From Leguminivora glycinivorella (Eukaryota; Arthropoda; Insecta; Lepidoptera; Tortricidae): 64,000 nucleotides of DNA. The notes beneath the pieces are model-generated. The model had not been told where the DNA came from and did not search any database. It was given only the letters and a program-made list of their open reading frames with translations. Position 1 is the first letter of the stretch. Each line of letters opens with the position of its first letter. The stretch covers positions 19,615,883 to 19,679,882 of the forward strand of contig NC_062978.1 in assembly GCF_023078275.1 (NCBI RefSeq), in the 5' to 3' direction. Below, in pieces: positions 1-12,400 of this stretch. Made by a program: the position numbers and the translations under genes.

Positions 1-1225
1 AATAACGCAAGGCGAGCGTATTTGATTAATTTGATTACTTGGCTGCTGCGTAAGCAGAGTAAAAGGGTGCATCATTGCACTAGCTTACTAAAAACTTCTT
101 ACCTGCGCAAGGTGTGAAGAAATTTACAACCAGTATGTTTTTATTTTGTGTATAGTCCGCTTAAGGATATTAAAGGCTAGTATAATAATTATTATTCTGT
201 GGAAGCAGGCATTAGTGGAAAAAATATCAAGTGTTAAGACGGTGTAAAAGCACTAGTCTAACACAGTAGGCAGTGACCCTGTCTGCAGAGCCTAAGATGG
301 TTCTGGGTTCGAATCCCAGTATGGGAATATGTTTGTGTGATTCACACAAATAGTGGGACGTAGTTGAACGAAAGAGAGCCATCTTCTGAAAATAGCCTTT
401 TATTTGAATGGCTTTTCCCTTTTTACGTTGAGATTATATTCAAATAATTATGTTTATATGAATTGGATCTTTTTCCTTTTACTACGTCCATTTTTTCCCG
501 AGTTACGGTTGTGTTATTATGTATTTAAGTATACATATGTCTATAATAAGAGTAATATGTCGCCTTGCTACCATAGTACAAGCCTTCCTCAGTTTTTGGC
601 AAAATAGATTCCCCAATGTCTATTTATTTTGGTACCGATAATAAATTTCCCGCTTATTAAGGCTTATGAGTATTACTATTTATCTAGATAAAAACCAGCC
701 GTCTGCGCAAGACGTGCATCTTCCCATTTTCATATTTCCCGCCTGCGCAAGGTGTGTGAATAATATGATTGTTGAGACAGCTGAAAATTTTGCAGTCTGC
801 GCAAGGCTTGCAATTTTCGTGACTCAATTTTCTGCCTGCGCAAGGCGATTAAATAGTTTATTTAGCCTGCTGAAAACCTGCCGCCTTCGCAAGGCGCGTG
901 TTTACATATCCTGCGTCACAAGCAGATCAAGCAGATGTGGTATAATAGGTATAATACAATTAGCATGGTTCTAAAGCGGTTTTTGTCGGCCTACGCAAGG
1001 CGTTTTGAAACTTACGTGTGATGGAGGAAACAACACAATATGATAACGCCTCCTAAGCTTAGTACCAAGTGCTTACTTTGTTAATTACAAAGTCATTTTG
1101 ACAGGGGTTATATATTTCTACTGCGGAATCACTTCCCAGTAATCATTAAATAGTCTCGAGAAGACTTGTCAAAGCGGACCCCAGGCCTTCACAGGCCGGG
1201 GCCAATGCCGGGATAACGCAAGGAG
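1..1225. repeat. Cluster of 'ctgcgcaagg' near-palindromic motifs
   Basis: A short GC-rich motif close to gCCTGCGCAAGGCg recurs in otherwise AT-rich DNA at about 101, 701, 741, 795, 834, 883 and 989, with weaker forms at about 4 and 1213. Each copy contains TGCGCA or a close variant flanked by partly complementary gcct/aggc arms, so each could fold into a small hairpin. Spacers between copies are mostly 40-55 bp and are not alike. The SINE at 244-650 appears to have landed inside the cluster and split it. I do not recognise the family. It could be a decayed tandem array or a cluster of protein-binding sites. Confidence 0.5.
244..650 (+). mobile_element. tRNA-derived SINE, diverged
   Basis: The 5' part looks like a tRNA: an A-box-like stretch near 265-280 and a strong B box (ggttcgaatcc) near 307-318, the two internal RNA polymerase III promoter elements. 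The text then runs on without a tRNA acceptor stem and ends in an 'acaagccttc' tail block and a TTTATT-rich 3' end near 580-640, the same tail type seen in the SINEs at 59024 and 38507. It is a SINE, not a tRNA gene. The exact ends are uncertain. Confidence 0.65.
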
Positions 1226-1387
1226 GATGATGATGAGTCTGGTGAAGACTAAAAAGATTATCACAGTTATTGCTGGCGACTTGATAAACGTGGTTTCTTT
1301 TTTTGTGGAAACTTTTTCCACTATATATTGGGTTGGTAAGAAAGTAATGAGCGATCGATTGAATTCCACATAAAATTTTTGAGAGAG

Positions 1388-1447
1388 TTCTAGAATCTTC
1401 TATGGTCGAAAGTATATAAAGGGCGAGTCGCACAGTTTCTCGTCAGT
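1388..1447 (+). promoter_or_regulatory. Heat-shock-type promoter in the mariner 5' leader
   Basis: At 1388-1400 the sequence is TTC-ta-GAA-tc-TTC, an exact three-unit heat shock element in the nTTCnnGAAnnTTCn pattern. A TATA box (tatataaa, 1413-1420) follows. An arthropod initiator (tcagt, 1443-1447) has its A at 1445, 32 bases after the start of the TATA box, which is the canonical spacing. The transposase ATG is 41 bases further on, at 1486. The order and spacing are those of an insect hsp70-like core promoter. Activity is inferred. Confidence 0.6.
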
Positions 1448-1485
1448 CATTCACTAGCTGTCGCCGAGCTAATATAAGGAAGAAA

Positions 1486-2497
1486 ATGGACGAATTAAAA
1501 ATGCATGTAAGGCATTGCTTACTATATGAATTTCAGTCTGGCCATTCAGCCGCCGAAGCAGTGCGTAATATATGTCAGCGTGTTGCTCCTGAAGTTGTGT
1601 CTGAGGCCACGGCGAAACGATGGTTCCAGCGGTTTCGTAGTGGCGACTTTTCATTATCAGATCAACCTAAGTCTGGTCGACCGGTGAAGATTGATGTAGC
1701 CAAATTAAAAACCTTAATTGAAGGAGATCCGAGGCTAACGAGTCGTACTCTTGCTACCGAGTTAGGCTGCTCTCATGTCACCATAGAAACACATTTACAC
1801 GAGTTGGGAAAAAACTACAAATACAGTGTTTGGATACCGCACGAACTTGATAGAGATCAACTAAACCGCCGTGCCGATATCTGCATACAACTTCTGTCTT
1901 TTCGCCGTACATTCAACTGGTTGGACCATCTTATCTCTGGAGATGAAAAATGGGTCTTATATATAAATCACACACGCAAACGTCAGTGGCTAGCTCCAAA
2001 CGAAAAAGGAATAGACGCACCAAAAACAGAGCCTCACCCGAAAAAAGTTATGCTGTCCGTTTGGTGGGATATTCATGGTATTATTCACTGGGAACTCCTA
2101 CCAAGTGGAATGACTGTTACCGCATCAGTATACTGTAATCAGCTTGAAAATTTAAACCAAAAAATCTGTCAGAATCGTCCACAGCATACTAAAATTTTTT
2201 TCTTACACGACAATGCTCGCCCACACATTGCAAAAGTGACTCGGCTAATTAGGTATTGGAGCTAGGTTGGAAAGTGATACCTCATCCACCGTACTCTCCA
2301 GACTTGGCACCTACGGATTACGCATTGTTCAGATCGCTAAGTAAAAAAAGTTCGATGATCAAGCCCATCTACGACAGTACATAGCTGAGTTTTTTGAATC
2401 TAAACCTAAGAACTTCTTCGCCGATGCTATTCATTCTTTACCAGAACGACGGAGACAAGTAGTAGATATCGAAGGCCGTTATATTTTTGATAAATGA
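1486..2497 (+). pseudogene. mariner transposase, frameshifted
   Basis: The open part (1486-2265, 259 codons) starts with an ATG in good context (agaaaATGg). Residues about 1-115 form the paired helix-turn-helix DNA-binding region ending in a WIPHEL motif. The DDE catalytic domain follows: first aspartate in SGDEKWVLY, second in HDNARPH. After 2265 the frame is lost by a small indel around 2240-2262. In another frame the text continues with YSPDLAPTDY, which carries the third aspartate of the mariner D,D34D triad. A second frame change falls in an A-run near 2342-2349. The C-terminal remainder reads to a stop at 2495-2497. Full-length mariner transposases are about 345 residues, and this fits once both shifts are counted. 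The three catalytic aspartates are still visible, so decay is recent, but no single frame encodes a working enzyme. Confidence 0.9.
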
Positions 2498-2567
2498 TTA
2501 AAATAATAAATTAAATAAAAATTACAATATTGGTTATGATTCGCTCATTACTTTCTTACCAACCCAA

Positions 2568-5055
2568 TAGTATATAGTTATCTACTACATATTTTATCTT
2601 TGTCGTTAACGACGTTTGAAACACCTAGCTCACGCTGACGCGGAGTGAGTTGACACGATAATATTCAAAATTAACCACGGTTTTATCAGCCTACTTATTT
2701 AGGTTTTAAAGTGGGATTTGAGGTCATTTAATCATTTAAGTAAACCTGTTGATAGTGTTGATGCATATCAAGGCCGCAGTATTCTTTGGTTCAGGATATT
2801 AACCGTTTCCCAAACATCTTAAATGAGTTATTTACTCTATTATTTTAATCAAATAGTTATCTAGCCCGCTGGCCGCTCCGGCGCCACATGAGGCCAATAA
2901 TCTAAAGATCAGATTGCTTTGGACTGTTTTAGGTCATTAATTTGTTCAGTTAAGCCCACGTGGGCTGAACACATTTTAAGGAATTGGCTATGTGGATGAA
3001 ATAGCAAACATTTTTGCATAGTTTTTCGCTATGTAAGAATGCAGTTGTGATACGTTATTACATATTTTGAGGCTCCAGGAACGACCTGAACCAATGTTAC
3101 AAAGAACCATTACATTAAAATGTGTTCACATCTTCATAAAGTAGCACGGGGTGACTCGTCTACTCATTATTTAGTCCATACGTATTTAAATTATGAGTTT
3201 TAGGTTAAGATTACCGCCATAACACGTTTTTAAAAATAAAAGAGGGGAAAAGGACACCTACGTAAGAAGTGATGAAATGTACGGGTTAATAAACCCAACT
3301 ACAAACTTAAAACGCTGTCATATTACAGCTTTTAATCTGTTTTTTAAATAAAGTAACCTCTATGGTTAATAAATATATCACATTCATGGGGTATTCGGAA
3401 AACTATTTCTCATACCTAATCATTGTATTTGGTAACAATATTTTGCAAGATAAGTACTTGATGTGGTTTCAAAATGATTTTAATACTCATATAAAGATGG
3501 ACCGTCAAAACAATTTTAAAGCTATGCCGAATAAGCCCATGACCCATGGGGTTTGATGAGTGTCTCAAAATTTTGTTTGGACCTCAGATCTCGGAACTAC
3601 AGATCTAGGTACCTTAACCTCAATATCATATTCTTCATTACAAAACCAGAAGGCTACGTCATGCCATATAATGGAATGATTATATATCTTTATGCTTCCA
3701 ACGAAAATCACGGGTCTTAGCTGCATACATACGTATCCTTAAGGAGAAAAATATTTGATTGTAACATCTTGCGCTTTCATAAGCTGGTTACCCAAAACAA
3801 AAAGGCATTTATATACGAAGAAAATTCTATCATCAGCATTGGCTTAACATGTGTACAAATTACAAATAAAACGCTTCGCACAAGTGCGTCTAGCCGCCTA
3901 GGCGTTGTTAGCCTATGCCAATCCTTGGCTTAACAGAAAGTACATACATATTGGGTAAATAACTAACAAAAAATATTAGGGAACTGGGAGAGAACTCTCC
4001 AGACAAAAAGTCTAAGGTTAAGTTGTAGCCTGTTAACCAAGGCAATTAAAAGTTGAACTATTGTAGTACCACTACTACCACCACCACAGGAGGTACTTTG
4101 TTTAGGACTGTATTCATACATGGATTCAATGACCTTAATACGTATACTCATAATGTATAACGAATGACTAAGTTATACTTATACAAAGCCTCAATAGTCT
4201 TGTTACTTGATATACTTACACTTCCTTCCTGGATGATAGATTCGTTTACCAAAAGAGTATCTTATGCTTAGGAGTTTTCAATGATGAAAAATTTACAAGT
4301 GTGCTTATCCTCAATATATGATAATAAGACTTTTTAGAATGATTAGATTATTTTTTTTAGCACTTACCAAACGTGCCCAGATTATTATTTCCGTTAATAA
4401 AATTGGAACCACGTTACACATGGGTTCAGTATGGGTTATACCCAAGAGGCCAAGAATATTTCCGGCATACTAGAATGCTCGGGAAAATTACTAAAATTAG
4501 ATTTCATAAAACGAATTAAGTACATTACGAAAGAACCATGGTTGTCGGAACATTAGTCATACCATGGGTATTAAGGTTTTCAATAGCTGCGCACATTAGT
4601 GTTATACACTTTTAAAGTTGTAGCCGATTGAGCGAAATTTTTCTTCGCTACCAAATTTTGCCATGTCATAGCCATAAGGCAGTAATTATAATATTCACTG
4701 TCTATTATGTAATGCTGTAATTGCCGGAAATAAATAGTGACTATTTGGATAAGGCATTAATGAATGGATCAGTTCCTTAACTGTTTTCTATAATATCATG
4801 TCATGCAAATCAATATATCAATATAATGTACCTATGTCATGTCGATTATTCTATGATACTGAAAAGAGATAAACGAGTTGCGAGGAATTTGACACACAAT
4901 CCAAAACTTAATTTTTTCGCTTATACCCTAAAAGTACCTAATGATACTGCAATAACCCTACTTACTGGCAATTGCAGAGTCGGGGTCAAAACATTAAAAA
5001 CATACTAAGTGTATTAAATTGAATATTATAATGAAATAATTTTTAAGAAAAAAAA
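2568..5055. other. No recognisable feature
   Basis: About 2.5 kb of AT-rich DNA with only short chance open frames. I see no repeat ends, coding signatures or RNA genes here. Confidence 0.5.
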
Positions 5056-6189
5056 ACCGTCGCCTTTCGGGTTCTGGTGAAAGCTACTTGCGAATGTTGG
5101 ATTATGTAGAAATGTGTAAGTATTTTTTTAAACTGCTTTTAATGCTTTAATTATTAGATGGCAACACAAATGAATATACGTATAACGTTAAGGTTTGAGG
5201 AGTTTCCTCAATTCCTCATGAATCCTATTATATTATAAGAAATCGAAGCTTGACAAACTTTGACTTCAAAACTTATGCTTAACAAACATAACTAAATAAA
5301 TGTCACTGTTCTGAACTTAAATGCATGCTTTTCTTACAAAAATACCAAAGTCACTATGAGTGTGCCGTTCAGGTTTGAGGAGTTTGGTTCTGGCCATCAT
5401 CAGCAGTTCCACTGCACCAAATGTCACTGTTCTGGACGAAAGTGCATGCTGTTCTTATAAAAATACCACAGTCACTATAAGCGTGCCGTTGAGATTTGAG
5501 GAGTTCGGTTCTGACCATCATCAGAAATTCCACTGCACCAAATGTCACTGTTCTGGACGAAAGTGCATGCTGTTCTTATAAAAATGGCAAAGTCACTATA
5601 AGCGTGCCGTTCAGATTTGAGGAGTTTGGTTCTGGCCATCATCAGCAGTTCCACTGCACCAAATGTCACTGTTCTGGATGAAAGTGCATGCTGTTCTTAT
5701 AAAAATACCAAAGTCACTATAAGCGTGCCGTTCAGATTTGAGGAGTTCGGTTCTGACCATCATCAGAAATTCCACTGCACCAAATGTCACTGTTCTGGAC
5801 GAAAGTGCATGCTGTTCGTATAAAAATACCAAAGTCACTATAAGCGTGCCGTTCAGATTTGAAGAGTTCCGTTCTGGCCATCATCAGCAGTTCCACTGCA
5901 CCAAATGTCACTGTTCCGTACCTAAATGCATGCTGTTCCTTTAAAAACACAAAAATAACCATATGTATGCCTTTCAGATTTGAGGAGTTCCCTCGATTTC
6001 TCCAGGATCCCATCATCAGAACTGGGTTCTGAGAAAAATGGGACCAATCTGTATGCATATACATTCAATCAAAAAAAAAATTTCAAAATCGGTCCAGTAA
6101 CGACGGAGATATCGAGGAACAAACATAAAAAAAAAAAAAAACATACAGACGACTTGATAACCGTCCTTCTTGAGATATGAGGCGACGGT
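5056..6189. repeat. Dispersed element with accgtcgcc ends
   Basis: The segment begins accgtcgcc (5056-5064) and ends with its complement ggcgacggt (6181-6189). The 3' part (about 5970-6175) contains runs of A flanking 'aatcggtccagtaacgacgg' and 'acatacagacgact', a text that recurs widely in lepidopteran genomes close to accgacttc/gaagtcggt ends. The middle is occupied by the 121-bp tandem array. No coding capacity is seen. The family is not named with confidence. Confidence 0.5.
5240..5965 (+). repeat. 121-bp tandem array with alternating unit types
   Basis: The phrase cgtgccgtt recurs at 5361 (as tgtgccgtt), 5482, 5603, 5724 and 5845, exactly 121 bp apart, with diverged half-copies before and after. 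Units alternate: copies at 5361, 5603 and 5845 read 'ctggccatcatcagcagttc', whereas copies at 5482 and 5724 read 'ctgaccatcatcagaaattc'. This makes a 242-bp higher-order (A-B) repeat. The overlapping open frames on both strands here are by-products of the repetition, not genes. Confidence 0.9.
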
Positions 6190-6546
6190 TAATAAAAGTA
6201 AACATAAGTCATGACCTGACCTTGTTAGGGGGATGAAATAAAAAAGTAACAGGTTTTTCATAATTTATTTTAATATCATTATGGGTATATACATAATAGG
6301 TATATACATAAAATTTAAAAATGTTTCAAACTTTCCTTACCGACGAATAATAAGTTACAATAGAAAAATAGGTCACTGTGCACTTATCAATTCAGTCACT
6401 GCAGCTGCTGTCAGCTGCAATTCACATTCCTCCATATAGGTACACAAGGTATCTGATGTGTGAAGTGCACTTGAAGTTGTTATTTCCATTGGCGATTCAA
6501 TGAATCACATTGGCGTTTCTTGACCACCAGGCGAATACAGACACGT
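6190..6546. other. No recognisable feature
   Basis: Unique-looking AT-rich sequence with no coding signature. Confidence 0.4.
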
Positions 6547-7098
6547 CTCAACATATTAAATAGGCTTCAAATAACGGTACAGAAGCTTAATAGTAGCGTT
6601 TTACCTTACAATAAAACGCATATTAAGCGAAATACCTTATTTGAAGCCTATATTTTTAACTACGCCTGTGGCTACAACACTCAGTTGCAATAAACCAAGG
6701 CACATTTATTTTTCCATTTGAGGGTATTTGTTGTTCGCTGCTAGTAAACAACATTTTTAGACTATTCAGTTTCGAAGATACGTCTTTATTTCATTTCACA
6801 TTTGAATTCATAAATGATGCAACCGTTTGGTAAGTGGTATATTGCAACTTCGGTTAAATTAATATTTTGAGAACCAATGATGAAACATCGTTGCCGTCCC
6901 TACGGCACGGGTCGCCTGGTGGAAGGGGAAACCTGAATCGTAAAACTGGAGTTGCAAGTTGTTTACAGGTGTTCAGCTGTAGGTACCTGCTGTGAACCGC
7001 TACGCATCTACAAGCAGTATCGCTGTCTCTCAACATATTAAATAGGCTTCAAATAAGGTATTTCGCTTAATATGCGTTTTATTGTAAGGTAAAACGCT
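6547..7098. repeat. Inverted repeat with perfect 57-bp arms
   Basis: The arms at 6595-6651 and 7042-7098 are exact reverse complements over 57 bp, with a 390-bp spacer. A shorter third piece of the same text (ctcaacatattaaataggc) lies in direct orientation at 6547 and again at 7028. This looks like a composite or rearranged foldback MITE. No coding content. Confidence 0.75.
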
Positions 7099-7299
7099 GC
7101 TATTATCAACAGGTAAGTACCTACCTTTTCTTTTCAAGATTATATTTTGACGTAAAAGTAGATGTGTTGTTGCTAAGTAGATGTATTTTTTATAAGATAT
7201 TATGCACAATATTCCCAAATTAACATGAGCATTAACATATGCACTTGTAATATTTCTATGGGCTCTCTCACCTTCCTGCAAAATTCGGAACACAAATAA

Positions 7300-8019
<720 letters not shown>

Positions 8020-8313
8020 TCATGATGATAATAAAGAGTTATTTTGTATAGCCTATGGATTTCTTTCATTCGCTAGATTTGTACAGATAAAGGTGATATA
8101 CTGTTCACTTGGGGCAAACTGTGATTTGAATTTTGACAGTTCTAAATAGCCGAATTGGAAACCGCCAAGTATTGGAAAGGAACAACATGATTCGTGTGTG
8201 ATTCGTCCTTGAAATGCTGTCAAACTTCGATTGTTAGAAGTTTAATTTCGGTACATACCATCTACTTTACCTTAATCTTATAAGAGTAGGTAGATGTTTA
8301 ATATTTTATGTAA

Positions 8314-8494
8314 TACTAGCTTTTGCCCGCGGCTTCGCTCGCGTTAGAAAGAGACAAAAAGTAGCCTATGTCACTCTCCATCCCTTCAACTATCTCCATT
8401 TAAATAATCACGTCAATTCGTCGCTTTGTTTTGCCGTGAAAGACGGACAAACAAACAGAACAAACACACTTTCCGATTTATAATATTAGTATGG
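8314..8494 (-). repeat. Dispersed repeat, 'gcgggcaaaagctagta' family
   Basis: On the minus strand it starts at catactaatattataaat, passes through a 'ttgtttgtccgtctttcacgg' block and a 'tttttgtctctttctaacgcgag' block, and ends at gccgcgggcaaaagctagta. The same text occurs at 37271, 44108, 58384 and 62377 and, altered, at 34830 and 36100. It is non-coding and is a very common lepidopteran dispersed repeat. Confidence 0.85.
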
Positions 8495-8505
8495 ATTAGC
8501 CTATT

Positions 8506-8610
8506 AGGGTCAGTTGCATCACAGCAGACAAATCAACGTCACGCAGCAGAAGTCTATGGAAATTCCCATAAAAAAATATTTGGAAACGAACAATTTGGTG
8601 CAGCCGACCC
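8506..8610. mobile_element. Small MITE, agggtcagttgca ends
   Basis: The ends agggtcagttgcatca and (reverse) gggtcggctgcaccaaa are imperfect inverted repeats. The body shares 'cgtcacgcagcagaagtctatgg' with the MITE at 18987-19115, which has similar ends. Non-coding. Confidence 0.65.
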
Positions 8611-8640
8611 ATAATTATTACATATATATTTTTTGGTTGC

Positions 8641-8762
8641 AGGGGCCTATTTCTCGAAGCTACAAGTTACAATTTACAAGTGGTTGTCAATGTCTAATTT
8701 GACAAGTTGGAAAGAGACTTCTGCTTGTAATTTATAACGTTCAGTTTTGAGAAAAGGGTCCC
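8641..8762. mobile_element. Small MITE, ggggcctatttctcga ends
   Basis: The left end ggggcctatttctcgaag and right end ttttgagaaaagggtcc are imperfect inverted repeats around a palindrome-like body (acaagttacaatttacaag ... cttgtaatttataacgtt). Non-coding. Confidence 0.55.
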
Positions 8763-9065
8763 AGGTACCTGACGTAGGTTATTACTTCATATCACCTATG
8801 CAGTATGTCTTATATACTCGGACGCGTCCATGTCGAATCATCAACACAATCAAGGCAGCGTATCTGTCGGGGCAGCCGTGTTTGTGCTGCTCTTATCTCG
8901 CGCACCACACACACGGACCAAACAGTGGATGCGGCACTTGAACTCGCAAGGATACAGGTCAGTACTGCTATGGCTATAGACTAATAAAAATAGACGGAAA
9001 ATCACCTTGAAATACCCTTTAAGGGCTTTAAGGTCTTCTTAGTTCCTTTAAAAATAACGACATAA

Positions 9066-9430
9066 ATTATTTTTCACCACACCAACTGGTAGTGACTTAC
9101 TTTGCTATTCGAAAACAGATAGCAAAATTACATTTTATCCACAAGAGTGTAAAGTAATTTCAGACAAATTTTAACTTCACGTCTTTAGCTGGCTGATAGA
9201 ATTAATTATAGGTTTATAAATGATCATTTTGAATCATAAACATTGAATAAATCGATGGATTATTTAGTTTGATGTTTTATAGTCAGTATTTTGTTCGTGT
9301 TGGTGTGGTGAAAAGTTTTGTGTTTGACTCGGTGTCAAAGTTTGTTTTACCTTCGTGCCTTGACACCCTCGCAACGCACAGGGTCCATTTTTCCCGAGGG
9401 TTTTTTTTATGGCTTTCACTCCTCGGTCTT
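9066..9430. repeat. Dispersed repeat with 'ttttcaccacacc' motif
   Basis: Two blocks. 9066-9205 carries 'ttttcaccacaccaactgg' and 'attttatccacaagagtg', a combination repeated at about 48930-49060, 50625-50705 and 60940-61060. 9229-9385 is a near copy of 37770-37925 (shared ttttatagtcagtattttg and gtgtggtgaaaa). The first and last motifs are inverted relative to each other, as in a foldback element. Non-coding. Confidence 0.6.
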
Positions 9431-12400
9431 TTTTCCGAGGTGGATTTTGCCAATGAACTGAGAATTTTGATTTTGGGAAGGATTGGGGACCTGACATGGA
9501 CATGAAAGAATTGTTATTTAGACGTCACAGACAAAACAACACTTAATTATGAAGGTCATTGGAAGAAGATAGATTCGAAAGTTATAGACATGGAAGGAAG
9601 ATAAAAAAGGATTTAAAATTTATTTATTTTTAAAGCAACTATAGGGCAATATATAATTATACCATAGACAACAAGAAAGCATGAGGTTGATACGCTATGC
9701 ATGTTAAAGGGTTTGGTGGTCTAGTATTAATAAGAAGACCTGCTTTGGCAGAATTTGAATCATAGTATTATTTTTTCTCTCTTAAAAAAAATCGATTGGT
9801 AACGTAATAACGATCATGTACCAAACTTATGGTTACCAGACCATTAAAAAAGCTGATCCTGACTTTATTACCACATCCGCAACACCGAGGTCCCAAGTTA
9901 GACACAGAACAAACAAAACAGCCTGACCCCTGATTAATAGCATCGACATTCACGACCAAATGAATATAGTAGCGCCGGATCTCGCCGTTTAGACTGTGAT
10001 TAATGACTGCTCTGATCTTTGCACTGTTGTGGACTTAAGTCTAGTTCAACTTCAGAGCTTAGCGGTCGAGTGTTAGCTTGGATGAGGTTGCAAGTTTGTG
10101 TAAATATTTAAGTTATTTATGTTTGGATTGGGAGTTAGAGATTGGTGTTGTAGTATAGATTATTGGTAATGCCTAAATATCCATACTGGAAGGTTACGAA
10201 CATTGGTGATTGCACTGCAACCGCTATACAATCTCTCTTTATTGATCTAATAGTATTGGACCTAAAGAATCTTCCCTTAAACAAAATGAACACGTCGTAT
10301 ACAACCCAATTCGTAGATAAGATTATTCGCATTCGAATGATATTAAAATTTGAATCAATGACACGAACTATGGATAAAACACATCAGCCTTTCAGCCGGC
10401 CTAGACGAAATGAAAGTCGTTGACGCTAGACGCCGATAAAATCGTAGTCTGGCTCTGTCACGCCAATACGAAAGAGCGATGGAAATACCCTGATCCGGCA
10501 AAAAATTCGTAACCTACTATGTACCTACTTGATTCAAAATACTAAAGTATTATTCCCAAATATTTAGTAGGTGCTCAGAAAAAACTCGTTTTTTACTTGT
10601 AGGCACAAAGGTTGTAGGTATTACGCGTATATTGCTGAACTTCAGGCGATTTGCCTAAAACTTTTTTAGTAAAGTGCCGGCGTATATCGACTTGTAACTT
10701 TTAGAGTGGGATTTCTTTTTATAGCGGGCTTAATATTGCTACTGAGTTTTTGAACGACGAAATGGCAATCTTGGACTGAACTCTTCTATTTTACCGTCAA
10801 ACAACAATAAAAAGTAGAAGATTTAGCAGAATAGATGTCGCTGAGACAGCACAATAGTGTGATTATTGATTTATTGATTAAGACATAGTATATGACATTT
10901 TGTAACAAAACAAAAAAAAGCTAAAAGAAATATTTCCCATCACTGAAGTCCAGTGTTTCGGACCTTTGGGAGACGTGTGCAGAGCTGAAACCAACACGTA
11001 GATTCCCTTTTGACTTTTGAAATGTAAGGAGTATACCGAGCGGACACTGCTTTTTTTCCGGGTCATGGGATGCCCGTAGAGGCGCACCCGCCACGGTGTA
11101 AAGACTGTAAGTAGGATTGATGTAATCTAAAATAAACTGGGCTATTCGGTCAAAGGAATTTACTAAGTACTAAGTACCGAGCTGTGAGATGAAAAAAGAG
11201 CCGGACGCATGCCTAATAAAATAACACGGTATCTAATATGATCTCTGGCAAACATGTTATTGTTAATAGTCGCCGTAATGAATTGGACAATAACAACTGC
11301 CCAAATCAGTCACCGAGTCGGTGGTTTGCAACGACAAGGAATAATTTCACATCTCCATTTCGTCGACCTAAAGGCGATGCCAAGTCTATTTGAACACTGG
11401 CATCTGATGTTATAACAGAAACCTTTATTGTCCGGAAATATCACCTTCAACCTAGGCTCTTGAAGCCCTATCAATAGCCTAAGCATACACCGGTGTCACA
11501 CACAGATTATCTGCCCTCCTGAAGTGTCCATTAACTGTAACAATTAATCGTCTAATGAATGTTTGCTCAGGCTCTCGGCCAAACCCCCATATTTGCTGTA
11601 CACTCCATATCTAATGAAGCTACATTGTTGAGGTGAGTTGATAGACACTGGAACTGTGTTTGGAATGTCATTTAAAATCAAGAAGAGAATCAATTTGATA
11701 ATGAATCTGGAGTAGACGAGTTAACAATTCAAGAAGTTGTATGTTTGAAAATTATTTTATAAAGCTATAATCCAGTAAGGCTAGAAATTGTAGGAGATTC
11801 CCAAAAGAGAAAGATTTAAATAATTATTGGGATTCTTAATCAAACACTAAACAACGTAAAGCATACATGGACCAAATAAAAGCTGTCAAGAAACAAATCA
11901 AATTTCTTGGACCCATCCCACCAGATCGATGGGAAGACCTACAGATGTTTTTGGCGATTGATTCATGATTCACAAGAGCCCAGCCCGTAAATTTCTGATT
12001 TAAATCAAACACGCAAAATAAATTCAACTAAGTACCAGCTTTATAGTGCCCATTTCTCTTGCAAAGGGATATTCTTTTGCAATAGCCGATGACAGGAAGT
12101 TACATGCACTTTCCGCTTACCCCTGGTCAAATGACTTGAATAGCATTATCTATACAATGGAGCACTTACCCACGTGACTCGATTCTTAACGACGCGCTCC
12201 GATTGGCCACGCACGGTCGCCTCTGAAAAGTCAGCCAGCCTATTCATTCGAATAACTCTTACATTTGATTGGGAACTAGATGGCCAGTATAAGCTGACCC
12301 CTGAGACTCGTGACAATTATATCCAATTGTTAGTCATTACTAGACTGGATAGTCTAAAAAAAGCGGTGGGCTGGCTTCGTGAATTTGGCTGGATGCAATT

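Larger units (their letters stand above)
1328..2567 (+). mobile_element. mariner element, nearly complete, transposase broken
   Basis: A 1,240-bp element bounded by perfect 27-bp terminal inverted repeats (1328-1354 and 2541-2567, beginning ttgggttggtaagaaag). A TA dinucleotide at each border (1326-1327 and 2568-2569) is the mariner target duplication. Inside lie a promoter-like 5' leader and one transposase gene spanning almost the whole length, as expected for mariner. Intact TIRs and a readable reading frame point to a fairly recent insertion. The TIR start resembles the cecropia/mellifera group, which is a guess from memory. The coding frame is broken at least twice, so this copy is probably not autonomous, though its ends could still be mobilised by a transposase made elsewhere. 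Confidence 0.93.

Noticed and set aside
1..1225. CRISPR-like array
   Set aside because: The repeats are short near-palindromes with irregular spacing in a eukaryotic nuclear context, with no cas-like genes.
5360..6064. Overlapping frames with repeated VTVLDESACCSYKN-type peptides
   Set aside because: By-products of the 121-bp tandem array; frames are open on both strands and end at array edges.
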